Positions 7,617 through 16,845 of a stretch of DNA of 64,000 bases are shown here, one piece after another. The DNA comes from JBKCUK01 sp046318415 (GTDB lineage Bacteria > Pseudomonadota > Alphaproteobacteria > Caedimonadales > Caedimonadaceae), in assembly GCA_046318415.1 (NCBI GenBank), contig JBKCUK010000005.1, forward strand, positions 1 to 64,000. Reading direction: 5' to 3'. The position numbers were made by a program, and so were the translations under genes. Under the pieces are notes generated by a model. That model was not told where the DNA came from. It saw only the letters and a program-made list of their open reading frames with translations, and did no database searches. Positions within the stretch are counted from its first letter, which is position 1. Every line of letters begins with the position of its first letter.

Positions 7617-9104
7617 TTAAAATCCAGTAATAGCTCTGAAAAACTTCTTCACGCCCTCAACGATTTTTTCGCCAGCCTTGGGCAGAAGTCCTTTTGACTC
7701 TTGGGGCTTTTCGGGTTTAACAGGCTTTGCTTGCGAACGCTCCAAACCTTTTTTCAGCATAAAATCAAGGTTTGAACCAAAAGCCTTGGGGTCAAATGCC
7801 CCGGAGGGATCCGACACCGTGGAGCCACCGTGGACGGGCGCAAAAATGGCTGTCACCATCCCCTTGGCAGAGTTTGCCCCCCACTCGATCACTGCCAAAG
7901 GCAGGGACGCAACCCGCAAAGGCATGGTGATACCTGGGGTAAACTTTTGTTTCATCAAATCCAAGAAATTGGTACCTGATGTTTTCAAAACCGCACGGAT
8001 TCCCTTGGGTGAAATGCGTTTGATGGCCTCGATGGAATCGTCCATCATCAGATAGCCGGTGTCATAAAACCCACCATACTGCTTGGCCAGATAAGGTCCA
8101 ATAATGGGAAGACCTGAAACCTTGGCTTGCCATGTTGTATTTAAAGAGAGATTCGGAACAGGATCCTGGATCGAGATAATGGCGTCATCCCGGTTAGACC
8201 CCATGTTGTGTCGCACCTGATTTGACTTACCAACAGTGCGCTCCACCCATTCTGCTGCAGCGGCATCGGCAAACACGCGGGCAGCAGAGAAGAACATGCC
8301 AACAAATTTATTCTGGGCCTCGTTATTAAAGCCTTCGCCCCAATGCATCTTACCCAGCTTGTGCGCCAGTTGCGCCAGAACGAGAGGCGCAAGCCCCCCT
8401 CCTTGGCTATGTCCAGTCACCACAACCCTTGCATTTTTCTTTTGTTCTGGTGTCAGACTATCCAGAATTTGATTCATGATGGAGAACAGTTGATCCTCCA
8501 TGGCCTTGTACTTCATGCCAAATCCCCGATGCACCATGCCCTCCATGTCAATCCCAAGGGACCGAGCACTCACCCGCTCAGCATCCATATTGGTACTCCA
8601 ATCCGCCTCGGTCGCCGATCCCCGCAAGACCACCATGAAGACGTTTGAGCGCGGGTTGTAGGCCACAAAACCCGGAATATCCAAAGACTTGTTATCTCGG
8701 CCACTCCGGCCAATAATGTCACGAATGACGGTCCAGCCCTCGTTGGCAAATCGGGTTTTTAACTGAGCAATGCGGCTCACCTGACCCTTGCCGATGGCAT
8801 AGCTCAGGTCATTCATCTCAAGGGCAGTGCCGTGCATGGCTTTCAAAAAGGTGGAACTGGTGATGCCACCCCCGCCTTGCTCGAGAATGAGTGGCTCGTG
8901 ATGGGCGCTGGGTACAACCTGGTGTCGAACCTTCGTCTCAATGAGCTCCTGCTCGAGCCCCTGAAAATGGGGGGTCAACTTTCGTGAAAGCGCCTCGCCC
9001 TGGAGATCGTCTTCAAGACTCACACCTTGAACATAACGGCCAATCCCAAGGACCACCAAACATGTACAGAGGTACAAAGCCCCTGTTCCAAGCGTCTTGC
9101 GCAT
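7617..9104 (-). CDS. Exported class 3 lipase-like protein, catalytic His not obvious
   Basis: Residues 1-27 form an uncleaved-signal or membrane-anchor type hydrophobic segment. The alpha/beta-hydrolase core shows the nucleophile elbow TGHSQGGG with Ser233 and a later IQDPVPNLSL, the usual place of the catalytic Asp. The site where the family normally has His after a Gly-rich turn reads KQYGGFYDTGYL, so no His is visible there. The C-terminus is basic and amphipathic (EGVKKFFRAITGF). A shorter paralogue at 56.6 kb has the full triad and a similar amphipathic tail. Membrane or lipid targeting is inferred. Activity of this copy is uncertain. Confidence 0.7.
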   Translation of the reverse strand: MRKTLGTGALYLCTCLVVLGIGRYVQGVSLEDDLQGEALSRKLTPHFQGLEQELIETKVRHQVVPSAHHEPLILEQGGGGITSSTFLKAMHGTALEMNDLSYAIGKGQVSRIAQLKTRFANEGWTVIRDIIGRSGRDNKSLDIPGFVAYNPRSNVFMVVLRGSATEADWSTNMDAERVSARSLGIDMEGMVHRGFGMKYKAMEDQLFSIMNQILDSLTPEQKKNARVVVTGHSQGGGLAPLVLAQLAHKLGKMHWGEGFNNEAQNKFVGMFFSAARVFADAAAAEWVERTVGKSNQVRHNMGSNRDDAIISIQDPVPNLSLNTTWQAKVSGLPIIGPYLAKQYGGFYDTGYLMMDDSIEAIKRISPKGIRAVLKTSGTNFLDLMKQKFTPGITMPLRVASLPLAVIEWGANSAKGMVTAIFAPVHGGSTVSDPSGAFDPKAFGSNLDFMLKKGLERSQAKPVKPEKPQESKGLLPKAGEKIVEGVKKFFRAITGF

Positions 9105-9209
9105 TCTACACCCATCTTTTTTGCGTGGTTCTCACTCCATCTACCTAAAGTGTGACACTAAAATTCTTAATTTTCCTTTACGTCATAATGGTTACGCAGA
9201 AGGAGAATT

Positions 9210-10307
9210 GTGATTTATGAAAAAATGGGTTATGCGTCGAAACAAACCGTTAAACAAAGGATCAGAGTGATGGGTGTCAAGATTGGTCCCATTGAATTGG
9301 ATGGCAACGTTATTCTCGCCCCCATGTCTGGGGTTACGGACATGCCGTTTCGTCGCCTAGTAAAACGGCATGGCGCCTCCCTTGTGATTTCTGAGATGAT
9401 CGCTTCAGAAGCGATGATTCGAGAGGTGCGGCGCACCATGAAAATGGTGGAAAAAGCCGATGATGAGCGCCCCGTGTCCGTTCAATTGGCGGGATGCGAG
9501 CCGAGGGTCATGGCAGAAGCCGCCAAGCTCAATGAGGATCTTGGTGCTGATATCATTGATATCAATATGGGATGCCCTGTGAAGAAGGTGGTCAATGGCC
9601 ATGCGGGATCTGCCCTGATGCGCGATGAGGACCTGGCGGGCCGGATTTTAGAAGCCACAGTCAAAGCGGTTAAAATCCCCGTAACCCTTAAAATGCGGAC
9701 CGGTTGGGATGACAACAGCCGCAACGCCCCGCGTCTTGCGAAGATCGCAGAAGAAGCAGGCATCAAAATGCTCACCGTCCATGGGCGCACCCGCTGCCAA
9801 CTGTACAATGGCCGCGCCGACTGGCGTTTTATTCACGAGGTTAAAAAGGCAGTTTCCATACCCGTCATTGCCAACGGCGATGTGGTCACAGAAGAAGATG
9901 CCAAAGAGATTCTCGCTCAATCTGGCGCCGATGGTGTGATGGTCGGACGCGGAACCTATGGCCGCCCCTGGTTTTTAGGCCACATTCGCCACTACCTGAC
10001 CACGGGCGAGAAGCTGCCCGAGCCCAGCCTTGAGACCAAGCGCGACATTATGCTGGAGCACTTGGCGGCCATGCTGGACCATTACGGACCAGAGGCGGGC
10101 TCTCGCATCGCCCGCAAGCATCTTGGATGGTACAGCAAGGGCTTGCATGACTCGGCAAATTTCCGCGTTGCGGTCAATCAAGCCGAGGATGGTGCTTCAC
10201 TCTATCATCTGGTTGATGGGTTTTTATCGAGGCTCATTGACAGAAGTGGCTGCGACGTGCAGCATACGGCTGAGGTGGCCAGCAATTTTGAATCAAGGGT
10301 AGATTAA
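9210..10307 (+). CDS. dusB: tRNA-dihydrouridine synthase DusB
   Basis: DusB reduces uridine to dihydrouridine in the tRNA D-loop using FMN. The TIM-barrel hallmarks are present: APMSGVTDMPFR near the N-terminus, SVQLAG, DINMGCPVKKV with the catalytic Cys122, KMRTGW, TVHGRTR and a late GVMVGRGTYGRPW phosphate loop. The GTG start at 9210 has AAGGAG 5 bases upstream; an internal ATG at MGVKIGPIEL (9270) is the usual family start and is an alternative. The gene ends one base before the Fis-like gene and heads an operon with it and ntrYX, the place where other alphaproteobacteria have nifR3 (dusB) followed by ntrB. Confidence 0.93.
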   Translation: MIYEKMGYASKQTVKQRIRVMGVKIGPIELDGNVILAPMSGVTDMPFRRLVKRHGASLVISEMIASEAMIREVRRTMKMVEKADDERPVSVQLAGCEPRVMAEAAKLNEDLGADIIDINMGCPVKKVVNGHAGSALMRDEDLAGRILEATVKAVKIPVTLKMRTGWDDNSRNAPRLAKIAEEAGIKMLTVHGRTRCQLYNGRADWRFIHEVKKAVSIPVIANGDVVTEEDAKEILAQSGADGVMVGRGTYGRPWFLGHIRHYLTTGEKLPEPSLETKRDIMLEHLAAMLDHYGPEAGSRIARKHLGWYSKGLHDSANFRVAVNQAEDGASLYHLVDGFLSRLIDRSGCDVQHTAEVASNFESRVD

Positions 10308-10574
10308 GTGTCCTCTGCTGTTGTGCGTTCGGGTTTAGCGTCTCTTGTTGAAACCAAGGTTCGGGAATATTTTAAGCACCTTAATGGGGATCGACCTGCC
10401 CATGGGCTTTATGCACAAATCATGCGTGAGGTCGAGCGCCCCCTTTTGTCTTTGGCCATGGAAGCCGCCAACGGTAACAAGGTTCGTGCGGCTGAATTGC
10501 TGGGGATTAACCGTAACACTTTGCGCAAAAAACTCCTTGAGCATCAGTTGATCACGGATGACAGCGAAGCCTAA
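10308..10574 (+). CDS. Stand-alone Fis-like (NtrC C-terminal type) DNA-binding protein
   Basis: The 88 residues end in a Fis-family helix-turn-helix: PLLSLAMEAANGNKVRAAEL, then LGINRNTLRKKLLEH. This matches both E. coli Fis and the C-terminal domain of NtrC. There is no receiver and no AAA+ domain. The GTG start directly follows the dusB stop (TAA GTG), and the end overlaps the ntrY start by 17 bases, so translation is probably coupled. In related alphaproteobacteria ntrB and ntrC lie between dusB and ntrY. Here only this small protein remains, so it is either a reduced NtrC or a true Fis. A role in DNA architecture or promoter control is inferred. Confidence 0.85.
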   Translation: MSSAVVRSGLASLVETKVREYFKHLNGDRPAHGLYAQIMREVERPLLSLAMEAANGNKVRAAELLGINRNTLRKKLLEHQLITDDSEA

Positions 10575-12792
10575 ACCCTCCCTCTCTCTTGGTGGGCGTG
10601 TGCGGCGATTTTTCAGCCGCTTGGTCCATCACAAAAGGTCGCCTCGCCTCCTCTCCATTATCCTGATTATTGCGTGTATTAGTGCTGGAGTGAGCACCTA
10701 TATGGTCTTCAGCCGGGCAGGCATGCTGGGCGTTGAGTCCTCTCGGGCGGTTTATGTTCTCAACATTGACCTGATTCTCCTCCTTTTGCTGGCTGTTCTG
10801 GTGGCGCGGCGTCTGGTCAGACTGTGGGCCGAGCGCCGGCAAGGACGCGCCGGCGCGCAATTACATGCGCGGATTGTCCTGGTCTTGAGCGTGCTGACGG
10901 CCACACCTACGGTGATTTTGACCGTTTTCTTCAGTTTCTTTTTTCACACCAGTGTGATGACCTGGTTCAATGACCGGGTTCAAACAGCCCTCAATGAATC
11001 GACCCAGGTGGCTGAGGCTTACCTGCAAGAGCACATCAAAGGGATTCGCACCAACGTGCAAGCCATGGCCAATGACCTAGCGAGGGAACTTCCCTTATTC
11101 ATGCACAACCCCGAGCTTTTCTCACGCGCCCTTGACGTCCAAGCCGAGATGCGTGGCCTGAATGAGGCCATTGTTTTTAATAGTAATTCCACGGTGCTTG
11201 CACGATCGCACCTGACCTTTGCCCTTGAATTCGAGCGGCTGAGTGAAACCGAAATGCAGCGGGCTGACCGAGGCATCGTCATTAAAACCAGTGAACGACG
11301 GGACCGCGTACGGGCCCTCACCCGGGTCTCGCCCCATATGGACTTGTATCTGTTTGTTGGACGCCTTGTTGATTCGCAAACCTTGCGCCGCGTGGAAAAC
11401 GTGAACCAAGCCGTCGACCAGTACCGAGAACTTGCGGATATGCAGCGGTCCCTTGAGATCAAGTTTTATCTTATTTTTATGGTGATCGTCCTTTTGCTGG
11501 TCCTAATTTCCATTTGGTTGGGCTTGATTTTCGCCAATGGCCTGGTGCGCCCCATTTCTGATCTTGTGTGGGCGGCCGAGCGGGTGCGCAGTGGGGACTT
11601 GAGTGCTCAGGTGCGCGAGGGCAAGGGCGATGATGAGCTGACCCGTCTGCTACGCGCCTTCAACCGCATGGTCCGTCAGTTGAACCAGCAAAAGCTGGCG
11701 CTTGTGGCGGTCAATCACCAGCTGGATGTGCGTCGCCAATTTATCGAAGACGTCATTGCGGGCATCTCCGCCGGCGTAATTTACATTTCTCCCCAGGGGG
11801 AAATTCGCCTCATCAACCGTTCCGCAAGGGAATTATTATCCCTAACGCAAAAGCAGTGCCTGGATAAGGTCTTACGTGATGTTGAGCCGCGCCTTGCCGA
11901 TTGCGTTGAGACGTTGATGCACAATCAGGATAAAACCAGTGCCAATGAGGGTGAGCTGGTTCTGCGCAAAGACAGCGGCAGCCGAACCCTTTTGGTCCGG
12001 GTAGTGTCTGGCTCGTACGTCGAGGATGAAGCTGGCCATATCATCACGGTGGACGATATTACCCAGCTGCTGTCGGCACAGCGCAAGGCAGCCTGGGCGG
12101 ATGTGGCACGAAGCATCGCCCACGAAATTAAAAACCCCCTGACCCCCATTCAACTGTCGGCCGAGCGCCTGCGTCGCAGGTACCTGAAGCAAATCAGCGA
12201 AGACCCTGAGTCCTTTAATACCTGTGTGGATACCATCATCCGCCAAGTACACCAGATAGGGCGGATGGTCTCAGAATTCTCGTCCTTTGCCCGCATGCCG
12301 GCCCCGCAAATGGCAGACGAAAATCTGGTGGAACTCATCGAGCAAGCTCTGTTTTTGCAACAATCTGCCCATCCCCAGGTAACTTTTAAAGTTTCCCTGC
12401 CGGAGAACCCCGTCATCCTCAATTGTGATGCATCCCAAATGGGGCAGGTCCTCACCAATCTGCTGCAAAACGCCCTTGACGCCCTAAAAACTCGGCAAGA
12501 AAGAGACGCGAACGCTCCCGCAAGTCTTCTGCACCTGGAGCTTTTGAGTAGTGAAAGTGAAATTGAGCTGATTATCGAAGATAACGGGGATGGGTTTCCG
12601 GAGGACCGTGAGCGCCTTCTGCAACCCTACGTCACGTTGAGGGAAAAAGGCACTGGGCTTGGGCTTGCGATTGTGAAAAAAATTGTTGAAGATCATGGGG
12701 GTATGCTTTACTTGGAAGACCGACAAGGGAGTGGCGCGCGGGTGCGTGTTGCATTTGAGCATAAACTTTCTGTTGCAAATAAGGTACAATAA
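10558..12792 (+). CDS. ntrY: Nitrogen/redox sensor histidine kinase NtrY
   Basis: NtrY is the membrane kinase that phosphorylates NtrX. Three transmembrane helices lie near residues 30-55, 65-85 and 105-130. A periplasmic sensor domain follows (about 135-300), then a fourth helix near 303-325. After it come a HAMP linker, a PAS domain (about 390-480), the HisKA box SIAHEIKNPLTPIQLS with His522, and the HATPase boxes NLLQNALDAL, EDNGDGFPE and GTGLGLAIVKKIVEDHGG. The length of 744 aa is normal for the family. The start overlaps the Fis-like gene by 17 bases and ntrX follows after 65 bases. The family responds to nitrogen or redox state; the signal here is unknown. Confidence 0.93.
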   Translation: MTAKPKPSLSLGGRVRRFFSRLVHHKRSPRLLSIILIIACISAGVSTYMVFSRAGMLGVESSRAVYVLNIDLILLLLLAVLVARRLVRLWAERRQGRAGAQLHARIVLVLSVLTATPTVILTVFFSFFFHTSVMTWFNDRVQTALNESTQVAEAYLQEHIKGIRTNVQAMANDLARELPLFMHNPELFSRALDVQAEMRGLNEAIVFNSNSTVLARSHLTFALEFERLSETEMQRADRGIVIKTSERRDRVRALTRVSPHMDLYLFVGRLVDSQTLRRVENVNQAVDQYRELADMQRSLEIKFYLIFMVIVLLLVLISIWLGLIFANGLVRPISDLVWAAERVRSGDLSAQVREGKGDDELTRLLRAFNRMVRQLNQQKLALVAVNHQLDVRRQFIEDVIAGISAGVIYISPQGEIRLINRSARELLSLTQKQCLDKVLRDVEPRLADCVETLMHNQDKTSANEGELVLRKDSGSRTLLVRVVSGSYVEDEAGHIITVDDITQLLSAQRKAAWADVARSIAHEIKNPLTPIQLSAERLRRRYLKQISEDPESFNTCVDTIIRQVHQIGRMVSEFSSFARMPAPQMADENLVELIEQALFLQQSAHPQVTFKVSLPENPVILNCDASQMGQVLTNLLQNALDALKTRQERDANAPASLLHLELLSSESEIELIIEDNGDGFPEDRERLLQPYVTLREKGTGLGLAIVKKIVEDHGGMLYLEDRQGSGARVRVAFEHKLSVANKVQ

Positions 12793-12857
12793 GCGCAACC
12801 CTAGAGGGGTATTGCGCAAGGCCAGGCCAAGCAAGTGGCAACGTAGAATAGGGAATC

Positions 12858-14234
12858 ATGTCTAACGAAATCTTGATCGTCGATGATGAAGCTGATATCG
12901 GCCGTCTCATATCAGAAACGCTGCAAGATGAAGGTTATAGCACCCGGCACGCGCTAGATGGACCAAGTGCCCTTGAGGCCATCCGTGACCGCTGTCCTAG
13001 CCTGATTATTCTTGATATTTGGCTTGGCGATAGCCGCTTTGATGGCATGAAAGTGCTTGAGGAAGTACAGCGCGACTTTCCCCATGTGCCTGTGTTGATG
13101 ATGAGTGGCCATGGCACCATTGAAACAGCTGTCAATGCCATCAAACTGGGCGCCTACGATTTTATCGAAAAACCGTTCAAGACAGACCGTCTGCTTGTCC
13201 TGGTCGGGCGTGCCATTGAAGCTGCTCGTCTGCGTCGCGAAGTTGAAGAGCTGAAATTAAAAGCCGTTCAAACCCAAGAGCTCATCGGAAAGTCTTCCGC
13301 GCTCCAACAAGTGCGGCAGATGGTTGAAAAAGTGGCATCAACCAGCTCACGGGTGCTGATTGTTGGCCCCTCAGGCGCCGGCAAAGAGGTGGTGGCGCGC
13401 ATGATCTGCGCCAAGTCAAAACGTGCAAATGCTCCTTTTGTGATTCTCAGCTGCGCCCGCTTGGCACCCGACCAAGTGGAGGCCGAGCTATTTGGCTGCG
13501 ATGGCCTTGAGGGCGAGCGCCGCATCGGGGTGCTGGAAAAAGCCCATGGCGGTACTTTGCTTCTCGATGAAATCGCAGATCTTCCCCTCGAAACCCAAGG
13601 CAAGCTGGTGCGCGTCTTACAAGATCAAAGTTTCCAGCGCCTGGGCAGCAACCGCCGTGTCCAAGTCGATGTGCGGGTCATTGCATCAACCTCGCGCGAT
13701 TTGCAATTTCTCATTGAGGAAGGATATTTTCGCGAGGACCTCTATTATCGCCTCAGTGTTGTTCCCATCCGCTTACCTGCTTTAAGAGAACGCCGTGAGG
13801 ACATTCCAGAATTGGTCGAGTACTTCATTAAGCGTACCGCCGACGCCCACGGCCTAGCACCCAAACCCTTTGCAGAGGAAACCCTTCTGGCTCTTCAAGC
13901 TTATGAATGGCCCGGAAATGTCAGACAGCTGCGTAATGTGGTCGAATGGATTCTGATCATGACAGCCAATGATGAGTGTGATGCGGTGCGTCCAGATCAC
14001 TTACCAGGTGATATTTTTGGTGAAACGCCGGCCTTGCTCCGCAACGAGCATGGCGCCCATGTGATGCGCCTTCCCCTTCGCGATGCCCGCGAACAGTTCG
14101 AAAAGGACTATCTTTTGGCCCAAGTTGCACGCTTTGCAGGCAACATCTCGCAAACCGCAAGCTTTGTCGGCATGGAGCGCTCTGCTCTGCACCGTAAACT
14201 TAAGAATTTACGTATCGATCGTGGTTCTCGATAA
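12858..14234 (+). CDS. ntrX: NtrX response regulator, AAA+ type without GAFTGA loop
   Basis: The receiver domain has acidic residues in ILIVDDEADI, phospho-acceptor Asp53 in LIILDIWLGD and Lys in FIEKPFK. The AAA+ domain has a Walker A variant GPSGAGKEVVAR and Walker B GGTLLLDEIADLP. The segment between ELFG and the second beta strand is short (CDGLEGERRIGVLEKAHGG) and contains no GAFTGA motif, which sigma-54 activators need. This is known for alphaproteobacterial NtrX and implies regulation not through sigma-54 contact. The C-terminal Fis-type helix-turn-helix (GNISQTASFVGMERSALHRK) binds DNA. The partner is NtrY just upstream. Confidence 0.93.
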   Translation: MSNEILIVDDEADIGRLISETLQDEGYSTRHALDGPSALEAIRDRCPSLIILDIWLGDSRFDGMKVLEEVQRDFPHVPVLMMSGHGTIETAVNAIKLGAYDFIEKPFKTDRLLVLVGRAIEAARLRREVEELKLKAVQTQELIGKSSALQQVRQMVEKVASTSSRVLIVGPSGAGKEVVARMICAKSKRANAPFVILSCARLAPDQVEAELFGCDGLEGERRIGVLEKAHGGTLLLDEIADLPLETQGKLVRVLQDQSFQRLGSNRRVQVDVRVIASTSRDLQFLIEEGYFREDLYYRLSVVPIRLPALRERREDIPELVEYFIKRTADAHGLAPKPFAEETLLALQAYEWPGNVRQLRNVVEWILIMTANDECDAVRPDHLPGDIFGETPALLRNEHGAHVMRLPLRDAREQFEKDYLLAQVARFAGNISQTASFVGMERSALHRKLKNLRIDRGSR

Positions 14235-14350
14235 CACCTGACCATGATGGATGCAACTTCCCTCATCTTGGGGCTTTTATCTTCACGTATTGGCATTTAA
14301 GCTGGGTGGTAAGTCCAAGGTAAATAAAAAAACAAAACCAAGGGTGCAGG

Positions 14351-15376
14351 ATGCCGGACTCATTTTTTACTTTTTTGGTTATTATCTTTGCCGGCGCGCT
14401 TGCCTGGTTAATCCACCATGTTGTTGAACGCATCAAGCGTTCGAACTCGAAAGAAAAAATCCTCTCGATTGAGGAGGAGCTGGACCAGCTTTATAGAGAA
14501 ATCGAAGAAGAAGCACGCTCCAGACCTTCTCAAAAATCGCACAATCAGGATGACATCAGTGAGGACGACGAGGATGACATCGATGATGTAAAGGCGTTCT
14601 ACCAACGCAACAAGGCGGTCATCGATGCGGCCGAGAAGCCCATGATTCGCATTAAGGCCGATCAAACAAAAAAGCCAGGCTTAACGTCGAGTAAGTTTGG
14701 CGGCCTCCCCTATTGGCCACAAGGCATGGACTATCCAACAGATCCTGAAGGAAAGCCCTTGCACCTGTTGGCCCAAATTAATTTTGAGGAACTACCAAAG
14801 CTGAAACCGTTTCCCAACACAGGGCTGCTTCAGTTTTTTATCAGCAGCGATAATGGCTACGGGGCCGACCGGGATCATCCAAGTGCCCAGAAGGGCTTTC
14901 GGGTGGTCTACCATCAAACCTATGATCCCAAAAGCCAGCAAAATTTAGAGGCGATGGACCTCACCTCGGCTGAGCATGAACTTCCCTTCCATTCAATGGA
15001 TGGGTTTGCCCTTAGCTTTACAACCAGCACGCAAATTCCCTCTTCGGATATTTATAATGAAACCATCACTGCACAGCTCTCTGAGGAAGATCGCGAGCTC
15101 TTCATTGACTACTTTTATCACGACTGGGAGGATCGTTTTTCAGATGGTATCATGCATCAAATGGGTGGCTACCCAAACCTATGCCAAGGCGACCCAAGGG
15201 ACGCGCCGTTATCACATGATCGTACTTCTAAAGATTTTTTGCTCCTCCAAATTGACTCAGATTCAGCCAACCAGATTCGATGGGGCGACTCGGGCACAGC
15301 GGCCTTCTTCATCTCGGAAAAGGATCTCAAAAAGCGTGACTTCAGCAATGTCATGTACTACTGGGACTGTTTCTAA
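14351..15376 (+). CDS. Membrane-anchored YwqG (DUF1963) family protein
   Basis: One N-terminal transmembrane helix (about residues 5-22) is followed by a charged coiled-coil stretch (EEELDQLYREIEEEARS) and an acidic linker. The YwqG-like domain follows, with family marks SKFGGLPYWPQ, LLAQINFEELP, GLLQFFISSDNGYGAD, HQMGGYPNLCQGD and a late LLLQIDSD with WGDSGTAAFFIS. The function of YwqG is not established. The gene lies between ntrX and trkA, which are usually adjacent in alphaproteobacteria, so it looks like an insertion into the operon. AAGGG precedes the ATG. Confidence 0.8.
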   Translation: MPDSFFTFLVIIFAGALAWLIHHVVERIKRSNSKEKILSIEEELDQLYREIEEEARSRPSQKSHNQDDISEDDEDDIDDVKAFYQRNKAVIDAAEKPMIRIKADQTKKPGLTSSKFGGLPYWPQGMDYPTDPEGKPLHLLAQINFEELPKLKPFPNTGLLQFFISSDNGYGADRDHPSAQKGFRVVYHQTYDPKSQQNLEAMDLTSAEHELPFHSMDGFALSFTTSTQIPSSDIYNETITAQLSEEDRELFIDYFYHDWEDRFSDGIMHQMGGYPNLCQGDPRDAPLSHDRTSKDFLLLQIDSDSANQIRWGDSGTAAFFISEKDLKKRDFSNVMYYWDCF

Positions 15377-15445
15377 AGGGACTCCATAAAAGATAAAAAA
15401 TGCGCTAGGCTTAAGGGGAGAAGAATAACGACCCTAGAGTAGCCG

Positions 15446-16822
15446 ATGCGCATTATTATCTGCGGCGCCGGCCAAGTTGGCTTCAACTTGGCCCGCTATT
15501 TATCCGAGCACGGGAATGAAGTCACCGTCATTGATTCCTCTCCTGAACTGATCGCCCATATAAACGATCGCCTTGATATCCGCGCTATTTTGGGAAATGC
15601 TTCCTACCCACAGGTCCTAGCCGATGCAGGTGCGGAAAACGCTGATCTGTTGATTGCCGTGACCAAAAATGACGAAGTTAATATGGTAGCTTGCGAGATT
15701 GCACAAGCCCTCTATCAAATCCCCAAAAAAATCTCTCGTGTTCGCGCGCAAGCCTATCTGCAGCCCCAGTGGCGCCATATTTTCTCGCAGAACAACCTCA
15801 GCATCGACGTGGTCATCTCGCCCGAAGTCGAGGTTGCCCAAGCCATCAGCCGCAGCCTCACCGTTCCAGGGGCCGTGGATATGATGAGCCTTGCAGGTGA
15901 TCACGTAAAAGTCATTGCGGTGCGCTGCACCCAGGATACGCCGCTCATCAACACGCCCATCAGCCACATCGGGACACTGTTTCCCGAGCTCCACATGAGC
16001 ATCGTTGGGATTGTCAGGGGAGATGAAAACATCATTCCCACCTCTTCAGATCTGATTCTGGCGGGGGATGAGGTTTATTTCTTGGCTGAAAACGCCATGC
16101 TGGTTCAAGCGATGGAAGCTTTTGGTTATACCGACCACGAATCACGCCGCTTGCTGATCATAGGCGGCGGGAATATTGGGCTCTGCCTTGCCCAAGAGAT
16201 TGAAAAAAATCACCCAGAAATTCAAGCGGTTGTAGTTGAGAAAAATCCAGCACGCGCCTCCATGGTGGCCCAAGAGCTCCGCAAAACGCTGGTGCTTTGT
16301 GGCGATGCCTTGGACCGAGAGGTCCTCTTTGAGGCGAGCGTGGGTCTCACCGAGACCGTCGTGGCGCTGACCGATGATGACCGCGTCAATACCCTCGTGG
16401 CCCTCTTGAGCAAGCGCTTGGGCGCCAAGCGTGCTGTGTCGCTGATTAACAGCGGGTCTTATGTGTCCTTGGTGACGTCCCTCGGCGTCGATGCGGTCAT
16501 CAGCCCCCGCTCGGTCACTGTTTCGCAGATTTTGCACCATGTGCGCATGGGACGTATTCGATCGGTGTATTCCTTAGGCGACCAGTTTGGTGAAATTATC
16601 GAGGCCGAAACATCCGAGGCATCAGGATTAGTGGGCGCCGAGGTAGAAGAAGTCGAGATTCCCCACACCCTGCTGGTAGCCGCCATTGTGCGCGGTGAAG
16701 AGGTGATTATCCCTACCCCAAAGGAGACCTTGCGCCTTGGGGATCGGGTGATTTTCATGGCTGCCCTCAAGGCCATTCCCAAAATTGAAAAAATGTTCTC
16801 AGCCAACGTGGACTATTACTAG
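15446..16822 (+). CDS. trkA: Trk potassium uptake regulatory protein TrkA
   Basis: TrkA is the cytosolic NAD(H)-binding ring protein that gates Trk potassium channels. Two tandem RCK units are visible. The first starts with GAGQVGFNLARYL and the second, near residue 235, with GGGNIGLCLAQEI. Each is followed by an RCK_C half (SHIGTLFPELHMSIVGIVRG and VEEVEIPHTLLVAAIVRGEE). The length of 458 aa matches the family. No trkH or trkG is in the window. Position downstream of ntrX is the usual alphaproteobacterial arrangement, apart from the intervening YwqG gene. Confidence 0.93.
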   Translation: MRIIICGAGQVGFNLARYLSEHGNEVTVIDSSPELIAHINDRLDIRAILGNASYPQVLADAGAENADLLIAVTKNDEVNMVACEIAQALYQIPKKISRVRAQAYLQPQWRHIFSQNNLSIDVVISPEVEVAQAISRSLTVPGAVDMMSLAGDHVKVIAVRCTQDTPLINTPISHIGTLFPELHMSIVGIVRGDENIIPTSSDLILAGDEVYFLAENAMLVQAMEAFGYTDHESRRLLIIGGGNIGLCLAQEIEKNHPEIQAVVVEKNPARASMVAQELRKTLVLCGDALDREVLFEASVGLTETVVALTDDDRVNTLVALLSKRLGAKRAVSLINSGSYVSLVTSLGVDAVISPRSVTVSQILHHVRMGRIRSVYSLGDQFGEIIEAETSEASGLVGAEVEEVEIPHTLLVAAIVRGEEVIIPTPKETLRLGDRVIFMAALKAIPKIEKMFSANVDYY

Positions 16823-16845
16823 ATTAAATCAAAAGGGGGCGGGGC

